Shown piece after piece: positions 61,973 through 64,000 of a stretch of DNA of 64,000 bases. The stretch comes from Anaeromyces robustus. Its lineage: Eukaryota; Neocallimastigomycota; Neocallimastigomycetes; Neocallimastigales; Neocallimastigaceae. Every line of letters starts with the position of its first letter. The first letter of the stretch is position 1. Position numbers and translations under genes: made by a program. The stretch is from assembly GCA_002104895.1 (NCBI GenBank), contig MCFG01000044.1, forward strand, positions 130,001-194,000, written 5' to 3'. The notes under the pieces were generated by a model. The model ran no database searches and had not been told where the DNA came from. It saw nothing but the letters and a program-made list of their open reading frames with translations.

Positions 61973-62351
61973 ATAATAATAATGATAATAATCATAATAA
62001 TAATAATATGTTTTTTTTAACCCAATAAAGGAATAAAAAATCCTTTTTTTTTGGAATAATATTAGTAAATCTGATATTATTCCATAAAAAAGATACAGAT
62101 ATTTAATTTAAATTTATTTATTTATAGTAAATTTTAATTTATTTTATATAAAAATTGACATTAGTATTACATATTATAATACTAATGAAAATAATAATAA
62201 TAACGATAATAATCATATTAATAATAAAAAATCTTTTTTTTTTTGGAATAATATTAGTAAATTTGATATTATTCCATAAAAAAGTTAACAGATATTTAAT
62301 TTAAATTTATTTTTTTAATGTAAATTTTAATTTATTTTATAAAAATTGACA
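61961..62351. repeat. Diverged tandem duplication containing conserved hairpins
   Basis: Two copies begin CTAATGAAAATAATAATAAT at 61961 and 62182 and end in AAAAATTGACA. Each holds a 10-bp stem, GGAATAATAT/ATATTATTCC, around an 11-nt loop (62053-62083 and 62245-62275). The stems are identical between copies, while the surrounding sequence has indels. Confidence 0.75.
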
Positions 62352-62760
62352 AATTAATTTAACAAAAAAAATATTTTTAAAAAATTTATAAATAGATTAT
62401 TAAATAAAAAAAAAACTAAAAAAAGATTTATATATTGATTAGATTATATAAAATAATGAAGAGATTTTTTTGTATAACCTGAAAAAAAAGTATAAAAAAG
62501 AGAAATTTTTTTCATTTCTTTTTTTTTTTTTCAGTTATTCATTAAATAATAAAGTGAATAATAATAAGGAAATATTAACTAAAAAAAGAAATACCCTTCC
62601 TTTAATATACCCAAGGAAAAAAAAGTAAAAAAAAAAAAAGTAAATTTCGAACTACTTAATTAATTTATATATTATATTTTTAGTAATATATAAATCATAA
62701 TATTTTTTCTTATTATATAACTAATAAACCTTATTATTTATTAAATATTAATATTAATAG

Positions 62761-64000
62761 ATGAAATTCAATTTATTATTCTTAGCTGCCATTGGTGCAG
62801 TTTCTGCTTTACCAAAGGTTCATAACAAATCAAACAACCCATATCTTGTTTGTGATACCTTCGATTACAAATGTAAGGGTGAACAAACTAAACTTTGTTA
62901 TGAAGATTTTAACAAATGTTTAAGAGGTATTAAATGTATAAGTGACTTACATAAATGTAACAAGATTACTAGATTATGTACCGAAATTATGATCAGTAAT
63001 TTCTTCTATCGTCCAGAATCAGAAAGTGAAAGTGAAGATGAAAATGGTTTAAGAGCTTTTGAACCAACTAAGGAAAATGTTAAAGTTCTTGGTAGAGCTA
63101 ATTACCAAGATGGTTATCTTTGGTTCGCTTTAACTAATGCTGGTATTGAATACAAATTCACTGGTAAAACTACTGTTATTAATGTTACTGGTGATACTAC
63201 TTCTTATGGTGAAGAAAACCCAGCTCGTATTAAGATTTATGCTGATAACAAACTTTACCTTGATACTATCCTTACTGAAAAAGATACTGATTTCACTGTT
63301 AACTTCGACAAAGCCGGTTCACATGTTGTTACTTTCTTAAAGGTTTCTGAAGCTGAACGTGGTTCTATTCGTATTAACGAAATTAAGGCTGATGCTAAGA
63401 AAATTAAACCAACTGAAGATGCTGCCAAGAAAATTGAATTCATTGGTGATTCTATTACTTGTGCTTATGGTGTTGATGGTGTTGTTGGTGACGTTTTCTC
63501 TACTAGATCTGAAGATGGTACTTTATCTTACGCTTACAAGACTGCTCAAAAGTTCCACGCTGATGTTAGTATGGTTGCTTACAGTGGTTTCGCTATTCTT
63601 TCATGCTATGCTTTCACTGGTGAAAGATTCACTGAAGCTGCTCTTCCACAATACTACGACAAACTTGGTTACTCTTTTGAACCAAATGAATTCGATGATG
63701 GTGTTGCTCAATTACAAAACACTTTCTGGGATTACCGTGAATTCATTCCAGATCTTGTTGTTATTAACCTTGGTACTAACGATAACTCTTACTTCCTTTC
63801 TATTGATGAAAGCAAGGTTCCAGATGAAAAGGTTGCTTTCATTGAAGAATATGAAAAATTCCTTGCTCAAATCAGAGCCAACTATCCAAATGCTGAAATT
63901 CTTTGTGTTCTTGGTATGATGGGACAAGAAGTTTACCCAGAAATTGAACAAGCTGTTAAGAACTACACTTCTAAGACTGGTGACAAGCATGTTAACGCTT
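62761..64000 (+). CDS. Secreted CE2 acetyl(xylan) esterase, copy 4, cut by window end
   Basis: The start follows TTAATAG as in copy 3, and the frame is open for 413 codons to the window edge. Signal peptide 1-16. The Cys module (NPYLVC ... CYEDFNKC ... CNKITRLC) has a seventh Cys at 59. A short Ser/Glu linker (86-92) leads to the CE2 beta-sandwich from about 107. GDSITCAYG gives S231 and GTND gives N340; block V with the catalytic His lies beyond the window, about 45 residues further on. Codon choice differs from the other copies: many AAC, AAG, TTC, GCC and ACT codons where copies 1-3 use AAT, AAA, TTT and GCT. That pattern is usual for strongly expressed genes in AT-rich genomes. Confidence 0.92.
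   Translation, partial: MKFNLLFLAAIGAVSALPKVHNKSNNPYLVCDTFDYKCKGEQTKLCYEDFNKCLRGIKCISDLHKCNKITRLCTEIMISNFFYRPESESESEDENGLRAFEPTKENVKVLGRANYQDGYLWFALTNAGIEYKFTGKTTVINVTGDTTSYGEENPARIKIYADNKLYLDTILTEKDTDFTVNFDKAGSHVVTFLKVSEAERGSIRINEIKADAKKIKPTEDAAKKIEFIGDSITCAYGVDGVVGDVFSTRSEDGTLSYAYKTAQKFHADVSMVAYSGFAILSCYAFTGERFTEAALPQYYDKLGYSFEPNEFDDGVAQLQNTFWDYREFIPDLVVINLGTNDNSYFLSIDESKVPDEKVAFIEEYEKFLAQIRANYPNAEILCVLGMMGQEVYPEIEQAVKNYTSKTGDKHVNA

Larger units (their letters stand above)
59382..62760. other. Intergenic region with repeated duplications
   Basis: 3.4 kb upstream of CE2 copy 4, carrying three separate tandem duplications (59974-60113, 60463-60767 and about 61961-62351) plus an inverted repeat at about 61901-61972. 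No coding frame. A rare GC-rich string, ACCGCCGG, lies at about 60801. The duplications may have arisen in the promoter region. Confidence 0.55.

Noticed and set aside
1-64000. tRNA or rRNA genes
   Set aside because: I looked for TTCGA-type T-arms with matching stems and for rRNA-like GC-rich blocks and found no supportable candidate; a covariance-model scan would be decisive.

Overview
This window is from an extremely AT-rich eukaryotic genome, with long A/T, TTTA, TAA and ATTTTT tracts, short GT-AG introns and GC-richer sequence almost only inside genes and mobile elements. The best fit is an anaerobic gut fungus (Neocallimastigomycota). The reasons are several secreted carbohydrate-esterase family 2 (CE2) enzymes of bacterial type without introns, a very intron-rich secreted leucine-rich-repeat gene, an Rpn/PDDEXK nuclease gene and a degenerate LINE. 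The phylum is inferred, and no genus is claimed.

Layout. 0.6-0.75 kb: a decayed coding relic. 2.1-9.8 kb (minus): one LRR gene that I could reconstruct as 32 exons and 31 phase-2 introns, about 919 residues. It has two N-cap modules and a three-exon super-repeat. 9.8-15.5 kb: repeats and small hairpin elements. 15.5-17.2 kb: coding relics and a frameshifted Cys-rich membrane-protein pseudogene. 18.7 kb (plus): a small secreted protein resembling an I9/subtilase propeptide. 20.6-22.9 kb (minus): a four-exon ANKRD13-type ankyrin/GPCR-chaperone-domain gene, about 608 residues. 23-29 kb: simple repeats and hairpin elements. 29.0-35.2 kb: a nest of Mutator-like (MULE-type) elements. Their ends carry iterated 15-bp units; two copies have perfect 9-bp target duplications and one contains a relic of a MULE transposase C-terminus. 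35.4 kb (plus): an Rpn/PDDEXK_2 nuclease with a large insertion in its catalytic domain. 37.6-40.3 kb: two LINE relics in opposite orientations. 41.2-64.0 kb: a carbohydrate-esterase cluster with four CE2 paralogues (41.2 and 53.6 kb minus, 58.0 and 62.8 kb plus, the last cut by the window end) and an alpha/beta-hydrolase gene at 50.9 kb.

How the genes relate. The CE2 enzymes share a signal peptide, a six-cysteine module, a beta-sandwich and a complete SGNH catalytic domain, so they should deacetylate plant polysaccharides outside the cell. The neighbouring alpha/beta hydrolase may be a further secreted esterase. The ANKRD13-like gene is intracellular housekeeping (ubiquitin/endosomal or receptor trafficking). 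The LRR protein is secreted or on the cell surface. The most unusual items are the exon-modular LRR gene, whose intron donors create in-frame stops after whole repeats, and the MULE-like family with iteron-built termini.
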